From the NCBI GenBank assembly GCA_024803745.1, contig JANJXV010000016.1, forward strand, positions 43,716,025 to 43,780,024: 64,000 nucleotides of DNA, in the 5' to 3' direction. Shown one piece after another: positions 46,514 to 59,094 of this stretch. A program made the position numbers and the translations under genes. Under the pieces are notes generated by a model. It was not told the origin of the DNA. It ran no database searches and worked only from the letters and a program-made list of their open reading frames with translations. Each line of letters opens with the position of its first letter. Position 1 is the stretch's first letter. The DNA is from Megascapheus bottae (Eukaryota; Chordata; Mammalia; Rodentia; Geomyidae).

Positions 46514-48094
46514 CACCCAGGGAACTGAAAACACACTTATTGAAACTGTGCAGCGTCATTTATTTAGCTAGAAAAATGACCCTTGGCTTACAGACTCGGG
46601 TTTGCAAGAAACTCCAGAGGTTTCACCTGGGGATCCAAAACCACAGAAATCCATAGAGGACTTCCCTGCCCTGTTTCTGTTCATCTGCCTTACTTCTGTG
46701 CCTAATATAAAAGAAAAATCCAATAGCACTGAAGTTAAATAATACATTTTTCCCCTTCTAGAACCAATAAATCTGTTTAAAGATGCATTACTACTTTTCT
46801 TGAGGGATAATTTAGACTATGTATCAAAAAAGGGAAAATCAATAGTTTTTTTTTCTCTTACAAATAATTGCCTGTTTGACTCTTTTCCACTTTTTCTTTT
46901 TTATTTATTTTGGCTTCAGCACATTTCTGCTGGAGAACTCCTCTGGCCACAAGTCTAGAGCAGGAGGAGTTTCTGTGTGTCAGTGCTTCTCCTGGAACAG
47001 CCTCTGCCCTCTCCTGGATTCAGGAAGCTTCTTATACATTGCTCCAGGAGAAAGTGGGCAAGCTGGGCTCTGGGGGGCTGAGCTTACAGTCAAGGCTACT
47101 GCTGGGCTGGGTTCTGGAGCCCAGTCTCCTACAGCTAGTATGAAACTGTAGCATACATGCTATCATGAAGGTGGAGGAGACGGAAGCCCCCGAGCTTGCT
47201 GGCCAGCCCCTCCTTAGGTCAGACCCCCAGAGCTGTTCCAGCATCAGTACCATCAGAGGATGGTGGCCCCCTTTCTGGCTTCCCAGGAAGAAATCTGATA
47301 ACAGGGGAAGGGGCTTCTGTGTTCCTTAAAACCAGGAAGAAAAAAGTGGAGTGGGCTATTTTATAATATGGGAAGATCCTTATTGGTAGTTAGATATAGA
47401 AATTCCAGCAGGCACAGAGAAACGGGGAGAGGTTTTGTTTTTATTGTGGGGGATGGAATCCAACACTTCATTCTGACCTGGGAACAGTGAGCCCGCTCCT
47501 GTCTGGGGTGCAGGCTGGGTCTGTGTGCCTCAGAATTCTCCTGTGGGAGGTCACAGGTGAGGGAGGGTCCTGACGTTCATGTTCAAAGCCTGCTCCAAAG
47601 CCCCCTTGGGAGAGCTGGGGGATGGAAGATACTGTGTTTTGGCCCAAACATCTCACACTTCCAGTATCCCTCAGGGAATAAGTGCTTCACCAGAGGGAGG
47701 AACACGGCCTCACAATCTGCCACAACACCTAATATCTATCACATTTCAGAATGAACACAATTACGGCATAAATCTCAGCATTGGCAATTTTCCTCTCTCT
47801 CTGGAAATGTGTTTTAATTGAAAGCATTTTGAGGCTTGAGAGAAAATGTGCCAGTTATTTTCATTAGCTACTTGAAGTGTGTGTGTTTGGTTCCTTGTGA
47901 ATAAAATATCTTCTCCTTCAAAGGACAAAACAGCCCTGTGGTGCTTTCAGCAGCAGGGCGACCTGGGCCTTTTCGGTACTAGGTTTGTAGAATAATTGAC
48001 GGCAGAGAAGATGCCCACCTCAGGATCCAAGCAGAGAGAGTGCATGAGAAGTGGGTGCTTTGCCCCCTCAGCAAGCCCCACCACCTTCTTTCAC
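46513..48094. other. Unique sequence, no gene seen
   Basis: A T-rich patch lies at 46845-46910. No exon or clear repeat. Confidence 0.4.
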
Positions 48095-48215
48095 TCCAGT
48101 TTATTCCAGATAAGGTCTCGCACTTTTTTTCTCCCCCAGGGATGGTCTTGGACAATGGTTCTCCTAACGGTGTTTCCAATAGCTGGGATTACAGTTGCTC
48201 TCCTCTAGGAGAGCA
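48095..48215 (-). mobile_element. Diverged B1-like SINE, antisense
   Basis: 'agataaggtctcgcactttt', 'cagggatggtcttggacaat' and 'aatagctgggattacagttg' are the antisense landmarks of a 7SL-derived monomer (the complement of '...GTAATCCCAGCTA...'). Substitutions are frequent. Confidence 0.58.
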
Positions 48216-48959
48216 CATCGACTGTCAACCATGGAGAAGAGGAGGAGGGGTGGGCGGACAACTGGGTGGTGTGGACATCCTTTTTCTTTCCATTTCTCTT
48301 CTTTCCTTCTCTTTTAATCAAGCACTTTTCATTAGATCTTAACAACAAAAATACTTTCTGAGGAATAATTTGAAGACGTCAGCCCAAATATAATTGTCAC
48401 AACCTTGGGATATTTTGGTGTGGTTTAGAGCGTTTGAGACACCCTGGGTAGAGATCCTGGTCTATCTCTTATTGTGCCAAAATTTATTAGCAACTCTGAC
48501 ATGTCTCTTCATGTCTGTGACTTTAAATTTCTCCAGCGATGAAAACGGAGGTATAAAGCATCCTTTTCAAAGATTTCTGGATATGAAATGAAAGAGCATG
48601 TAATGTACCTGGTCTTAGCAGGATGATTTTCAGAATGTAATAAAATAATTCAGAAGTACAGTGAGAAGAAGAAAATAGTGGCTATCCCTATTATTTGCAG
48701 CACTCCCATAAATCAAAATTAACATCACAAAGGGAACATTTTTGATACACAGACGAAAAGCTCAAAAACTTTAAATGAAGATATAAAGTACAATAGGGGA
48801 CACACTGTAAAAGAAAAGAGGTATTATCTCCTACATAGTGTTGAAAAAAGCAGCTATTTAGAAAAGAGATACTGTCATAAATCATGATCTGAAAAAAGTC
48901 CTGAGAAATTTCAGTGTTAAGTATGAAAATGAAACCTTAGTAATGTAAGAAAACACGTT
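48216..48959. other. AT-rich sequence, no gene seen
   Basis: Part of 48700-48950 may be decayed retroelement, but I cannot place it. Confidence 0.35.
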
Positions 48960-50110
48960 AACTAGAAATAGTTTCATGGACACAAGAGAATGATAAATTG
49001 GATGATATGGATAAAATATTTTATGTCACAAAGTATAAACAAACCAGACTGTTGAATGACAGATGAGGAGAAGGACACTGAAGATGGAATGGAATGATTG
49101 ATGCCATAATTTGCAGACATTTCCACAGGAACAACACTGTCATAACCAGGTTTTAAAAAGCAGGACATAGAAGATATTTTACTGAGGAAGATAATGGAAA
49201 TTTTCCACTATGTGAGTGAATCGAAAAGTCATAAAAATAATCTTTCATCTATACATCAAAGACTCAATATCCAGAATAAAGAGAGTTATAATCTTCTACA
49301 TTAAAAAACACCAGATAAAACAATTGCTGTATGGTAAACATCAATTGGATAGAGAGTTCTCAAAAGAAGAATTACAAATAGCCAACTAGCACACTGAAGA
49401 ATGCTCAACGTCTTTATCCACACTGGAAAGAAACGCAAAACCACACTAAGATTCCATGTCACTCCGGTGAAAAGTGAGTCAGCAAGAATGCAGATAAGAA
49501 CTTCTGCCAAGGCCCAGGAAGAGGCGCCTCCATTGCCTCTGTCCCCGAGAGCGGGAAGGCCGGCCCAGCACCGCTATGGAAGTCAGTATGGAGCTTCCTT
49601 AAAATTGAGTTAGAACTCCCAGATGATCCCGTGGCTCTTCCACGAGGAAACACAAGCCAGCACGTGCTAGAGAGCCCAGAACACTCACCTGGGTGGCAGA
49701 GGTGTCTTGGGGTCGCCTACGGGCCATCGGCAGGTAATTCCAAGAGGACAGATGTGGTGCCCACACACAGTGGAGCGCAGTATTCAGTCACGGAGGAGAA
49801 CGACATTACCATGCTGGCGTTGAGGTAAGCCACGCTCAGAGGGCAAGGATGGTAAGAGCTGCTCACATCACACACAGAGGCCAGAGCCGAATGGGGACTG
49901 TTTGGGGGCCAGACAGTGGGAAGGGGGAGATGGGATACTAGACAGGTGAATTTGATCAAAGTAATGTGCGCAGATGGAATAGCAAAACAGAGTAAACTTC
50001 AATAACCCGGACCGGGCGGGGGGGGGGCATTAAGAAAGAAGGTGTGGGTTTCATCAAACTACATTGTATGCATGTGGGGAAAGAGCACAATGAATGCCTT
50101 TATGCAATTA
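48960..50110 (+). mobile_element. LINE-1 3' end, sense
   Basis: A diverged LINE-1 in sense orientation. Its clear part is 49255-49480: 'actcaatatccagaataaag', 'gagagttctcaaaagaagaa', 'ttacaaatagccaactagca' and 'atgctcaacgtctttatcca', then 'gcaaaaccacactaagattc'. The order is that of the last third of ORF2. Weaker similarity runs on into the 3' UTR with a G run at about 50017-50027. The part before 49200 is tentative. No intact frame. Confidence 0.72.
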
Positions 50111-51298
50111 ATTTATATTAATGGAAAAGAGAAATGGACGTAACGTGCCATTTCAAGAGCATCAAGTGGGCAAGGATAAGATTGTGAGCCCCCCCAGTGC
50201 TGATGGGGTGAGGGATGAAGGAACCACTGTGCTGTCACAGTGGGGTGTGAACTGTCGCCAAGCTCTGGGAACCCTGCGGGCAGTGGGTGCTTCTGGCTGA
50301 GACTGCTTCACTCAAACCTGTGGATCTGTGAGTTCTACCTCCAAGATGCCTGATACAGACAGAAGTGAAGCATGTCCCCTCGGCCAGGACTCTAGCTCCA
50401 GCCCTGTGCAAACCACCTCTGCCAGTGATTATTTCTTAAAGACCCAGAAAACCTGCACAAAACCAAATAAAAGCCACAATTACAGTTACCATGGAGACCA
50501 GAATGCCTAGCTTTCTCCTGCATAGCCACTTGAAGTGGCCGGTCTGCCTGACACAGGGCCACGGGTACTGGTATCCATGAGAACCTTGCCGTCTCCTGTC
50601 TTGGCTCTCCCTGACGTGTGCCCACGACCCATAGGGTTGTCTTGCCCTGTCCTCTGGACTCTCCAGAAAACCTCTTCTTTCTTCCACATAGCTTGGAGTC
50701 AGGTAAGTTGAACAGAGCTGGGCCCTTCCCAGACCCATCTTCCAGCCCCAGGAATGTGGCATGGAGGAATCTCCTTTGTTGCCCCTCAACCCAGGGTTCA
50801 GGCATGTGTCCAGGGTTGGAGGCGTGTCAACTGGTGGCTGAATTTCAGGCAGGCCAAGGAAATAGCCTCCACTATTGGGCCATAGCATACCATGTACAAT
50901 GTCAAGAAGATCAGACATACCAACCAGCTAGCAAATGGAGGCGGAGGGCTTCCCTCACTGTGCAACTCAGTGTCTGGGTCTGTAATGTTGCATCTTCTTT
51001 CTCTCTCTTCTGCCTCTCCCTGTCTAGTGCCTTGCTGATCCCTAGGTCTGAGTCAAAGTGTGAGCACACAATGGGTGAGTTTCAAAAATGCCTGCTGTCC
51101 AAATGGGGATCTACTCCCTCGAGAGAGCACCACGCCTGTTCTGTGAGGAGGCCGTTTTCACGCGGTGTTAGCAACCTTCAGGCCCTGCTCCAGTGACAGT
51201 GCTCAGTGTGGGAGCTCATTTTTGCCATCCCTGCAAAGCAGGAGGAACAAATAGGAAGATTGGAGTCCAGGCAAACCCAGACAAATGGAAACAAGAGA
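50111..51298. other. Unique sequence, no gene seen
   Basis: The longest frame is 192 codons (50618-51196). A frame of about this length is not surprising in 64 kb on two strands. It has no recognisable domain and frames overlap it on the other strand. An AATAAA at about 50465 has no gene in front of it. Confidence 0.4.
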
Positions 51299-51374
51299 GC
51301 TGGGGACGCGGCTCACATGGTGGAATGCCTGCTTAGGAACGTCAAGACCCTGAGTGCAAAACCCAGCACTAACG
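51299..51374 (+). mobile_element. ID/tRNA-like SINE
   Basis: 'gctggggacgcggctcacat' and 'ggtggaatgcctgcttagga', then 'accctgagtgcaaaacccag', form a single tRNA-like monomer. It ends directly in a microsatellite instead of poly(A). Confidence 0.72.
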
Positions 51375-51487
51375 ATCTATCTATATCTATACCGATATCT
51401 ATATCTATATCTATATCTGTATCTATATAGATATCTATCTCTATATATGTATAGAGGTAGATACATATATATATATATATATATATT
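51375..51487 (+). repeat. (ATCTAT)n / (AT)n microsatellite
   Basis: Imperfect ATCTAT hexamers pass into GTAGATACAT and then a pure (AT) run. It sits exactly at the 3' end of the SINE. Confidence 0.95.
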
Positions 51488-51719
51488 TTTAAAGTTTGAA
51501 CACAAATCAGGTCACAGGGAAAGAAATGGAAGAAAATGCACCAAATCATAGGAGAAATCATTTAGGGTACCTGGAATCTCAGCTAGCATTTCACTTTCAT
51601 GCATTGTGATTTCTGGCATTTTTAAACAAAAAAAATGGATTGTTTTTCTCATGCAGAAAAGCGTATGTATTGCTCCACGGGTCAGCGGCAGAATCCAGAC
51701 CAGATCTTCATCTCCAGGA

Positions 51720-51734
51720 GGCCACCTGGTGGCC
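51720..51734. repeat. 15 bp palindrome, E-box/CTCF-like
   Basis: 'ggccacctggtggcc' is a perfect inverted repeat of 7+1+7. It includes CACCTG on one strand and CACCAG on the other, and it comes close to the CTCF core CCNCCTGGTGG. Function not shown. Confidence 0.6.
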
Positions 51735-51912
51735 TTTGCCAACGCATCAGGCCTCAGAGCGGGGCAGCCCTGACCACTTCCGGCCAGCTCTCTTTGTGTC
51801 TGGGTCATGGAGAACACCTTGCGTTCTCTCCAGGCCGATGCTTTTAAATGATATTTTACCAAGGAAATTGTCTTTGCACTTCAGTTCCAGCCCTATTGTT
51901 CAAGCCTGGCTG

Positions 51913-51933
51913 GTACGGCGCCAGGCGCCGTAC
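51913..51933. repeat. 21 bp CpG-bearing perfect palindrome
   Basis: GTACGGCGCC, one base (A), then GGCGCCGTAC: perfect 10 bp arms. It contains four CpGs in 21 bp (two per arm) while the surrounding sequence has few. Confidence 0.9.
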
Positions 51934-52739
51934 AGCTGGCATAAAGAAGCCTTTTCTCGTCTTTCAGAGTTTGCAAAACAGGAAAAAGCATGTTAGGAAA
52001 GGACAGCGTATAAAACTCAGGCACAATTTAGGCAAACAATTTTCACACAATGGCCTCCGTACCTGGTGTTTACATCGCCATTATTACTTTTGAAGTTTTT
52101 GTAAAGTCACCTGCACAATGTGCCATCCCACTGAGACTCCTTTGCCATCACTAACAGTTGCATATTAATTTTGCATAAAATACTCCGCAGGTGCTTTGTC
52201 ATGCCGCGGCCTGAGTCTCTCCGCTGCTCTCTGCTGGCTCTCTTCCTGCCTTGTTGTGAATCACGGCATGCTGGTATCTGAGACGGAGAGAGATGGCCCA
52301 CTCTGGCTATCCTTGTGATTTTACTGCTCCTTCCTTACCTTTAGAACTGGAATTTACTCAAGGTCTGAATACCTCGATCAATGTCTGCTTCTGATAATTC
52401 ATTTCACCTGTCACCTTCACGCAGACAGGGAAGCCCCCATTCTGTGTGCCTGTCATCCTGACACACGTCCTATTGCTTCTCCTCAGGGCTACATAGCACT
52501 GCTACCTTTTCCAGAGCCAGAGGGAGAGGGAGAGGTGAATGGAGAGCCAGAGGGGCTGGCCCAGCGTCCTGCTTGAGTGACCCTTGACCATTCCAGCCCA
52601 GCTGGGACTCAGAACTGCTCAGGACAGCCCCTTCCCCTCACCCCAGTTTGGGTGGAGAGATTGCAGGTCTCTCCACCAGCAGACAGCCCCTATTCTTCAG
52701 TAACTGAGCATGGCACGGGCTGTGCCTTCCCCTCCCCCA

Positions 52740-52950
52740 CTCTGCCCATGGGGGCCCTGCCCCCTCCACTCTCCTCTGTGGGGACCCCTCCCCTCCACTA
52801 TCCCAGTGGGGACCCCTCCCTTCCACTCTCCCTTTGGGGATCCCTCCCCTTCCACTCTCCCTTTGGGGACCCCTCCCTCCCCTCTCCCTGTGGGAACACC
52901 TTCCCTCTTCCCTCCCCTCCCCCTCCCCGTGGGGACCCCTCCCCTGCCTC
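52740..52950 (+). repeat. Short minisatellite, about 30 bp, C-rich
   Basis: About six imperfect units of 'tggggacccctcccctccac' plus about 10 bases (tctcc, ctttg, ctgtg variants). Very pyrimidine-rich between GTGGGGA blocks. Frames of 226 and 312 codons on the + strand, and several on the minus strand, run through it because it lacks stop codons. Confidence 0.85.
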
Positions 52951-53692
52951 TCAGGGTGTCTGTGGGGTCTGGGATTGCTGGGGGTGCAGCTCTGTGGGGA
53001 GGCAGGCCACTTCCCAGGACAATTGCCGCTGCTTGTGGCAAAGGCTCCAATCAGTGGGGTGCGGGATGGAAGGAGCCATTCGTGGCAGACTGGGAAGAGG
53101 GCCAAGCTGGAGCCTTGAAGCGGGGGGAGGCAGGGCACCAGCCAGTGAGAGCAGTGGGGAGAGAGGAGGGGGTGCCAAGGCCTGCAGAGGAAAGTGGCCT
53201 GGGATGGTGGTGGCCTCGGGTGGCTCACAGTCCACGAGGGCCCCTCCCCTGCCAGCCCCACCGCCCTGCCTCTGCTCAGTCACCCTCCTCCTCTGTGTTT
53301 CCTGGTCCCTTGCGAGTTCCCTGCCTGGGCTCCTGGTCTGTTTCATTTGCTTCCCCTGGCCTCTGGTCCTCACGCTGCACTCTAGGCTAGTCCTCCTATC
53401 ACGCTCTGTGGGGAGGAGGCCCGGCCAGTCAGGAAGGCGACCTCAGCGCCCCACGGAGTGCCCATCAGAGGGCCAGGAGTGGTGGACCCATCATGTAAGA
53501 GTCCGCTGGACATGATGCTTATTAGCCACACAGGGGGGTTCTCTGGGTACCCACGCTTTCTACCACACGGGGTGCTGGGCATGAGAACCAGCAGGGTCTG
53601 TGAGTGCAGTCCCTATGAAGTGTGACAAATGGAGGCTCAGTTCCCAGCGCCAGGCAGGTGTGGGGAGGACAGAGGCTTGAAGCCTGGGAGCA
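52951..53692. other. GC-rich sequence, no gene seen
   Basis: GC-rich but CpG-poor to the eye, so not an obvious CpG island. Overlapping long frames on both strands reflect composition. Confidence 0.4.
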
Positions 53693-53740
53693 TGGGAGGA
53701 GGAGGGATGGGAGGAGGGATGGGAGGAGGGCCGGGAGGAG
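53693..53740 (+). repeat. 12 bp tandem repeat, G-rich
   Basis: 'gggaggagggat' is repeated about three to four times with one GCC variant. All GGG runs lie on the + strand, which makes it a G-quadruplex candidate. Confidence 0.88.
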
Positions 53741-56700
53741 CTGCACAAGCTCAGGAGCCCCGGCAGGACAGCTGAGTGGGAGCTGGGCTGTGGACGGGGC
53801 AGGGCGGAGTAGGATGGATTATGCAGCAGTTTTCTCGGGTGGAGATGGGGCTGCATTGGTGGTTAGGCCCTCTGCCTCTACCTGGCTTCTCTCCTGGCCC
53901 CCTCCTCCCTCCTGGGTGACAGACTTGCTGTGGAGCGCTTTGGAAAATAAACTTGCACGTGCCCAGCTCCGGGACTCTGCCTGGTTCCTGTAACGTGAGA
54001 GCCCGGATGCCAGCCATTCCCCTCCTGTCCCACTGGGGAGGGAGCTGCTGCACTCTGCACAGGAGCACGTCCTCTCTCCGTCCTCTCTCCCTGCCGTCCT
54101 TCCAGAGCAGGGGCGTCAGCCCTGGGCATCTCCTCCTGCTGGACGCTGGCCCTGGAAACAGGCTGCACGGTCTTAAGGCTGGACACCTGGAACCCAAGGC
54201 ACTCCGGAGATCCTGGAGACCGCAGGGCCGAGTTCGGCGTCCTGTCCCTGGGGCTGGGGCATCTCATGGTCCAAACAACCTCGTTCCACCTGTTTCTGAA
54301 TGTCTTTAGGAGATTAGGCACTGTGGCCTGACCTAGAAACTGGGTGGGGTGGGTAGCAGGGCAGGGATGGCTCCCAGGGATTCCCTTTTCCTCTATTGAA
54401 AGAACCTTCCCTTCCCACAGGGAGTGCTGTGGGAAGGGCAGCAAGCTCAGGGCGCCTGCACACCCAGTGACTGCCACATTCCACCAGTTGGAGGGAGGAA
54501 AGCTCTGTTGCTGGCAGTCTGTGCTGGCCCCCAGCCTGGCCTGGCCCTCTGTCCACGTGGGGCCACTGCCCGGGGCCCATCAGGCAGGACAATCACTCCC
54601 AGTGGCGCCATGCTGCCGTGGTGGAGGTGCTGCATCTGGAGCCACACATTTTAGCACATCTGGAGAAGAGAGGGGAAAAAAAAAACCACCACAAAACCCA
54701 GAAGCAAGGCATTGGTAAATGTCAGCTGCTTATTGACTTTCCCGTTTGGAAGCAGAATGCTAAGCAAAGCAACTGGATTTCAAGTCTGGAGACCATGGCC
54801 CGGGGTGGTGGCAGAGAAGTGGCCGGGCGTGGGAGCACAAGTGCCAGGGAGGGTGACGTTTCCCGTGTGTCTTCTGCCTGCGCCAGCCCTCGCTGCCGAG
54901 CCCTGCTGCAATGAACTCACTGCTATTGTCGCACTAAACACCCACAGTACGGGTTATTCTAATGGACATATTGCTTTAAACTGAGCATTCGCCATCTGTT
55001 CCATCCCTAATTTTGAATGCAAAAAGAACATATTTCACAATTACATCTGTAAGTAATGATATAAGTAATTTAAATGCATGTATATGTTCACACAATGCAG
55101 TAGACAGCTGGGACTTTTTCCTCTGCTCTTATGTTCCAGGCACAAATCAAGGGAAAATATCCACTGGCTCCTGCGATAGTGCATTTCCCCATTTAGGTGA
55201 AGTCGTTTGTGCAGGAAACAAGGTTTTCTGCCCTAACTGTACCTAGGAGTTCAAGCTCAGTGAAACAGATCACAGAGTCAGTGTTACAATGCTTGCCTTG
55301 TCTTCGCCCAGACTCCCTCTGGCTTGAATGACAGCCTGGCGGATGCCACACAGGAGGTCCATCAGCTTCGGTAGATAGTGGTGAGGGGCGGCAGGCTGTG
55401 GGGTCAGCATGTCTTTCCAGTCCTCTGGAGACAAGCGGCAAGCAGTGGCCCCCACAGAGGAGGCGGTGTTCTTTTGGAAAGTGGGGGACAGTGTGCTTGT
55501 TGGCTGAATGTTCATGGCAGAGGAGCAGCCAAAAGAGAACAGGGAAGACATCCACGTTCCAGGCTCAGCACAGGGAGTGATGGAGGCCTGAGGGGAAGGG
55601 GGCAGGCGGCGATTTGAGCCAGAGAATGCAGAAGGCCAGGGATCTGCGGCTGGGGTGAGGGGGGAGAGACATTCTGTGGTCACTGTGTTCCAGTTCAAAG
55701 GCAGGGCCAAGAACAATGGCTGAAATGCGCCTGTGCTATGGCTCACAGGACTCCAGAGCCACTTCCAAGGGGGGCGGGCAGATGGCGGCTCTGCTACCTA
55801 CTTTGTTCTTTCAGAAACTTAGTCCTTGGATGCTAACACATTGCAGATAGCTTACACTGATTGCCGTTTTGAGAGTCCATCGCCAGCCAACATGTACAGA
55901 AACCATTTGCTTTTTGATATTCCACGGCCCTGTGAGGAGGCAGAATTGTTTAACGGTGTTCACATTGTCCACATGCTAAGCAAAGAGCAGAGAAACTTAT
56001 AAATCCCCCCTTATGACATCATTGCCATTTTATATCTATATGTTCTCTATTTATTGTGTCTGCTTTTTTTCTTTTCTCCCCCCCCCTGGCATCTGTGTCA
56101 TAGCTGACAGAGTGGATTTGCACGGGGACTTATGTTACCATTTGCACAGACTCCCTGTAGAGACACTTCCTGAGCTTGTGGTAGTTTTGATTTTTTAACT
56201 GCTTGTAGGCAACACATTTATTATGGTTTTTTTTCCTTTCTCAGACAAAGGTGCTAGCTTGAACGGATGGGAGGTTTATTTTTGGAACATTATTAGCAGT
56301 TTAAAAATTTGGAGGTGTTGTACAAAGGGATAAAATTGCACTAAGGATTCTGAATAATGCCCTTCTGCTTGTTTGCTGGTGCCATGAGGAGAATGGAGGC
56401 CAGGGCACTGGGCTGGCCAGACCAGGGCAGAAGTGCATAGGTCCAGTCCCCAGCCCTTGCAGTAGCACACTTGTATCCACAGCTGTGCCACTGACCCACC
56501 AAAGAGCTCAACTGCCCTATCCATGGTAGAGCAGATGCGTGGGCACATGGCTAAATAAAACCTCCCATCCTTGACTGTGAATATAGCAAAGGGTTCACCT
56601 CAAAATGAATCTATGTAGAAGAACTTTCATCTCTGAATTTATTCCTTCTATAGTATTTGTTCCGATGCGGAGGACCATGAAGGGGACTTGGAGGGGGCCC

Positions 56701-57344
56701 AGTTTTATGGCCCCTTCGCAGGTTTGTGTGATCATTGTGGAGACTGAGTATTTACAGAGCTGTGTGACCTCCTCGTCCAACCACCGTCCGCCCACAGAGA
56801 TGTGCTGTAAGACAACTGTGCCCAGCTTTTCCCCTTTAACCGAGCGTGAACCCGGCAGCTGCTCTGTGGGATTCGTGGATCTGCAGGGTGGTATTACAAG
56901 TGCAGACTTTGTGCAAGACTTCCCGGGGCCAAATTAGCACAGCAGCTTGCTATGTCAGGCAGGCTCTATCCCTCATGGGACAGCAGGCAAACAGTAGTTT
57001 CCCCTGGTTGCCGAGCCTTAGTTGGCGTACCAACACTTCAAGACAGACCTTTCCAGGACTCTACCAAGTCTGAGAACTGACCCTTCTTCTCAGACACAGG
57101 ACAAGAGAAAAGCATTGCAGCAGCCATGTTTCCTAGTGTGGAGTGTAGAATTCACCTGCCTCAAGGGCCAAGTTCACCCACCCTGGACCCAGGGTGGGTG
57201 AGCATCACGAAAGGTCAAAAGCAGCACGGTGAAATCAAGGAAAACAGTGAAGTGCCAGATGTGTGCGTGAGTGAAGGGAGAGCACGTCGCGTTTCCTGCT
57301 GGAGTTTCCGGCCCCAACCAAGGTTCTTCTCCCCCAGACTTCAC
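53741..57344. other. Unique sequence, no gene seen
   Basis: About 3.6 kb. GC-rich to 54900, then mixed. Minus-strand frames of 199 (53878-54477) and 158 (55270-55746) codons and a + frame of 124 are unrecognised and mutually overlapping. C/T-rich (56070-56090) and T-rich (56226-56235) runs are simple sequence. Confidence 0.4.
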
Positions 57345-57562
57345 GCTTGACCTCAGGGCCTGGGCACTGTCTCTGAGCGTTTTTGTTCAAGGCTGGCACT
57401 GCACGGCTCCAGCCACACTTTACTTCTGGAATTCTGGTAGTTAATTGGAGAATAGAGTTTCACCGATTTTTTTCCTTCCCAGACTGGCTTCCAAGCCTGG
57501 CCCTCAGATTTCAGCTTTCTGAGAAGCTAGGATTATAGGAGCGAGCCACTGGTATCTGGATT
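57345..57562 (-). mobile_element. Dimeric B1/ID-type SINE, antisense
   Basis: The + strand reads 'cagggcctgggcactgtctc' and 'gttcaaggctggcactgcac' (complement of the right monomer), then 'ggtagttaattggagaatag' (joint), then 'gagaagctaggattatagga' and 'gcgagccactgg' (complement of the left monomer). Nearly full length. Confidence 0.86.
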
Positions 57563-59094
57563 CAAAAGAAGTTGTATTCCTTGTTAGACAGGCCTGATTA
57601 TCAACAAACAAGTTAGCCCAGGAGTGGGACCATTGGCCATTTGGGGACCTTGTGGTGTGAGAGGGCATTCTGGGGGATGAAGTGGAGAGCCAGACCTGGG
57701 GGCGTTTAGAATTCTACCCCCACTATCAACCTACTTCAGGCAAGGTAAGCAAGGAAGCAGACTGTGATGAGTGTGCGGGAAAAGGTGAGCTCTCCATATT
57801 GGCATAACTCCTGTGTAGCAAATATTTGCCTTGGATTTTAATAACTAAATGGTAAACAATGCTAGTCCTGGAGCATTTATTTAAGGTCCTGGTTACAAGT
57901 TCGTTTTAAGTTTCTAAGGTGTTGCAAGAGCCAAATCCTGAAAGTCTTTGTAACCTCCCAGGAAACAGTCAGGAATGGTTGCTGGCTGGAAGCCACCAGG
58001 CCCAAAGCTGGACAGGTGTGTACCCCATGCTCTTGCTCTCTGGCCCTTTAAGCTGGTGACAAGAGAGAGCCTGAAGCAGGTGAAGTGTGACTCCCTGTGG
58101 ACAGCAGCACAGCTGAGCCTCCTGTGAACTCATCACTTGCTGAGTTATCTTGAGCTCTGGTGTACCCTCACGTACCAGATAGTGGTGTGAAGGAGAACGG
58201 GCCCTGGGAGAGAAGTGGTCAGGAGAAGGTCAAGGAGCCTCAGACTTGAATGCCAAGGGAGGCCTGGGGGACCAGGACAGACAGAGCAGTCGTGGACCTG
58301 GCAAACATGGGCGCATGAAGTGCTTTCAGAAACATACAGAGAGGAGCCCTCTCCCACAGGCAGCGCTGGGGACCAGGCTGAGTGAGGACCAGGCATCAGT
58401 GAGCAGGAGCCTGCTCTGTAGCTCGAAAATGGATTCTTGCTCAGGGACTGGAACCCAGAGCTTACTAATGAAGCAGCCGCCAAATACTGCAGCATTCTAA
58501 TCAGATTCCAGGGGATTCCATTGGAACTCTGAAAGTGGCATAGCCATTTGTCTCCACGTGCAGTTACCACTTGCATGCCCCCTCTGCTGATGGTGGCTTG
58601 GTCAGGAAGAGGGGTTGTTTGTTTGGATTGTCAGCCCAAGGAATTTGATTGAGCTGTAAATGGAGCACTCTCATCTGTCCATTCTCCAACACAGACATCC
58701 ACTGAGCTCCAAGGTTGACCAGATATCTTACATATACAAATGGAGCTTGATGAATGCATCAGGAGGTTTTAATAATGAATGATTTCAGTGATCCCTAAAT
58801 AACTCATAGCCCCCAATTCTCAGAGAACTTTTTTTAAAGTAGCATCTTTATTTATCTACAGTTATCTAGATATGTTGTATTTTGTGATTTGAATGTTGGT
58901 GAAGCACTGAAAATAATGATATAAATAAAGCTTAATAATTCTTCTTTCTTAGTGAGGAGAATAGTCCTATTTAGAATAGCAAATGGATGGACTCCATTTG
59001 TTCACAATTTAGTACATGGCGCTATATACTTGCAGAGTATCTTGTATTTTAATCTCCAGTCAAAGGTAGGTTTATTTATAATGTATTCTTCATA
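57563..59094. other. Unique sequence, no gene seen
   Basis: Mixed. A 143-codon frame on the minus strand (58145-58576) is unrecognised. Confidence 0.4.

Larger units (their letters stand above)
51488..52739. other. Unique sequence, no gene; two short palindromes
   Basis: The perfect inverted repeats at 51720-51734 and 51913-51933 are listed separately. Otherwise there are only unrecognised short frames. Confidence 0.42.

Noticed and set aside
50618..51196. 192-codon frame on the + strand
   Set aside because: This length is within chance for 64 kb in six frames. There is no domain and no exon structure, and other frames overlap it.
52577..53515. 312-codon frame (and 226-, 207- and 140-codon frames overlapping it)
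   Set aside because: They lie in a stop-poor C-rich minisatellite and GC-rich flank, on both strands at once. Pro/Ser/Gly-rich translations are composition effects.
52951..54300. CpG island or promoter
   Set aside because: GC-rich but visibly poor in CpG, with no TATA, initiator or first-exon signal.
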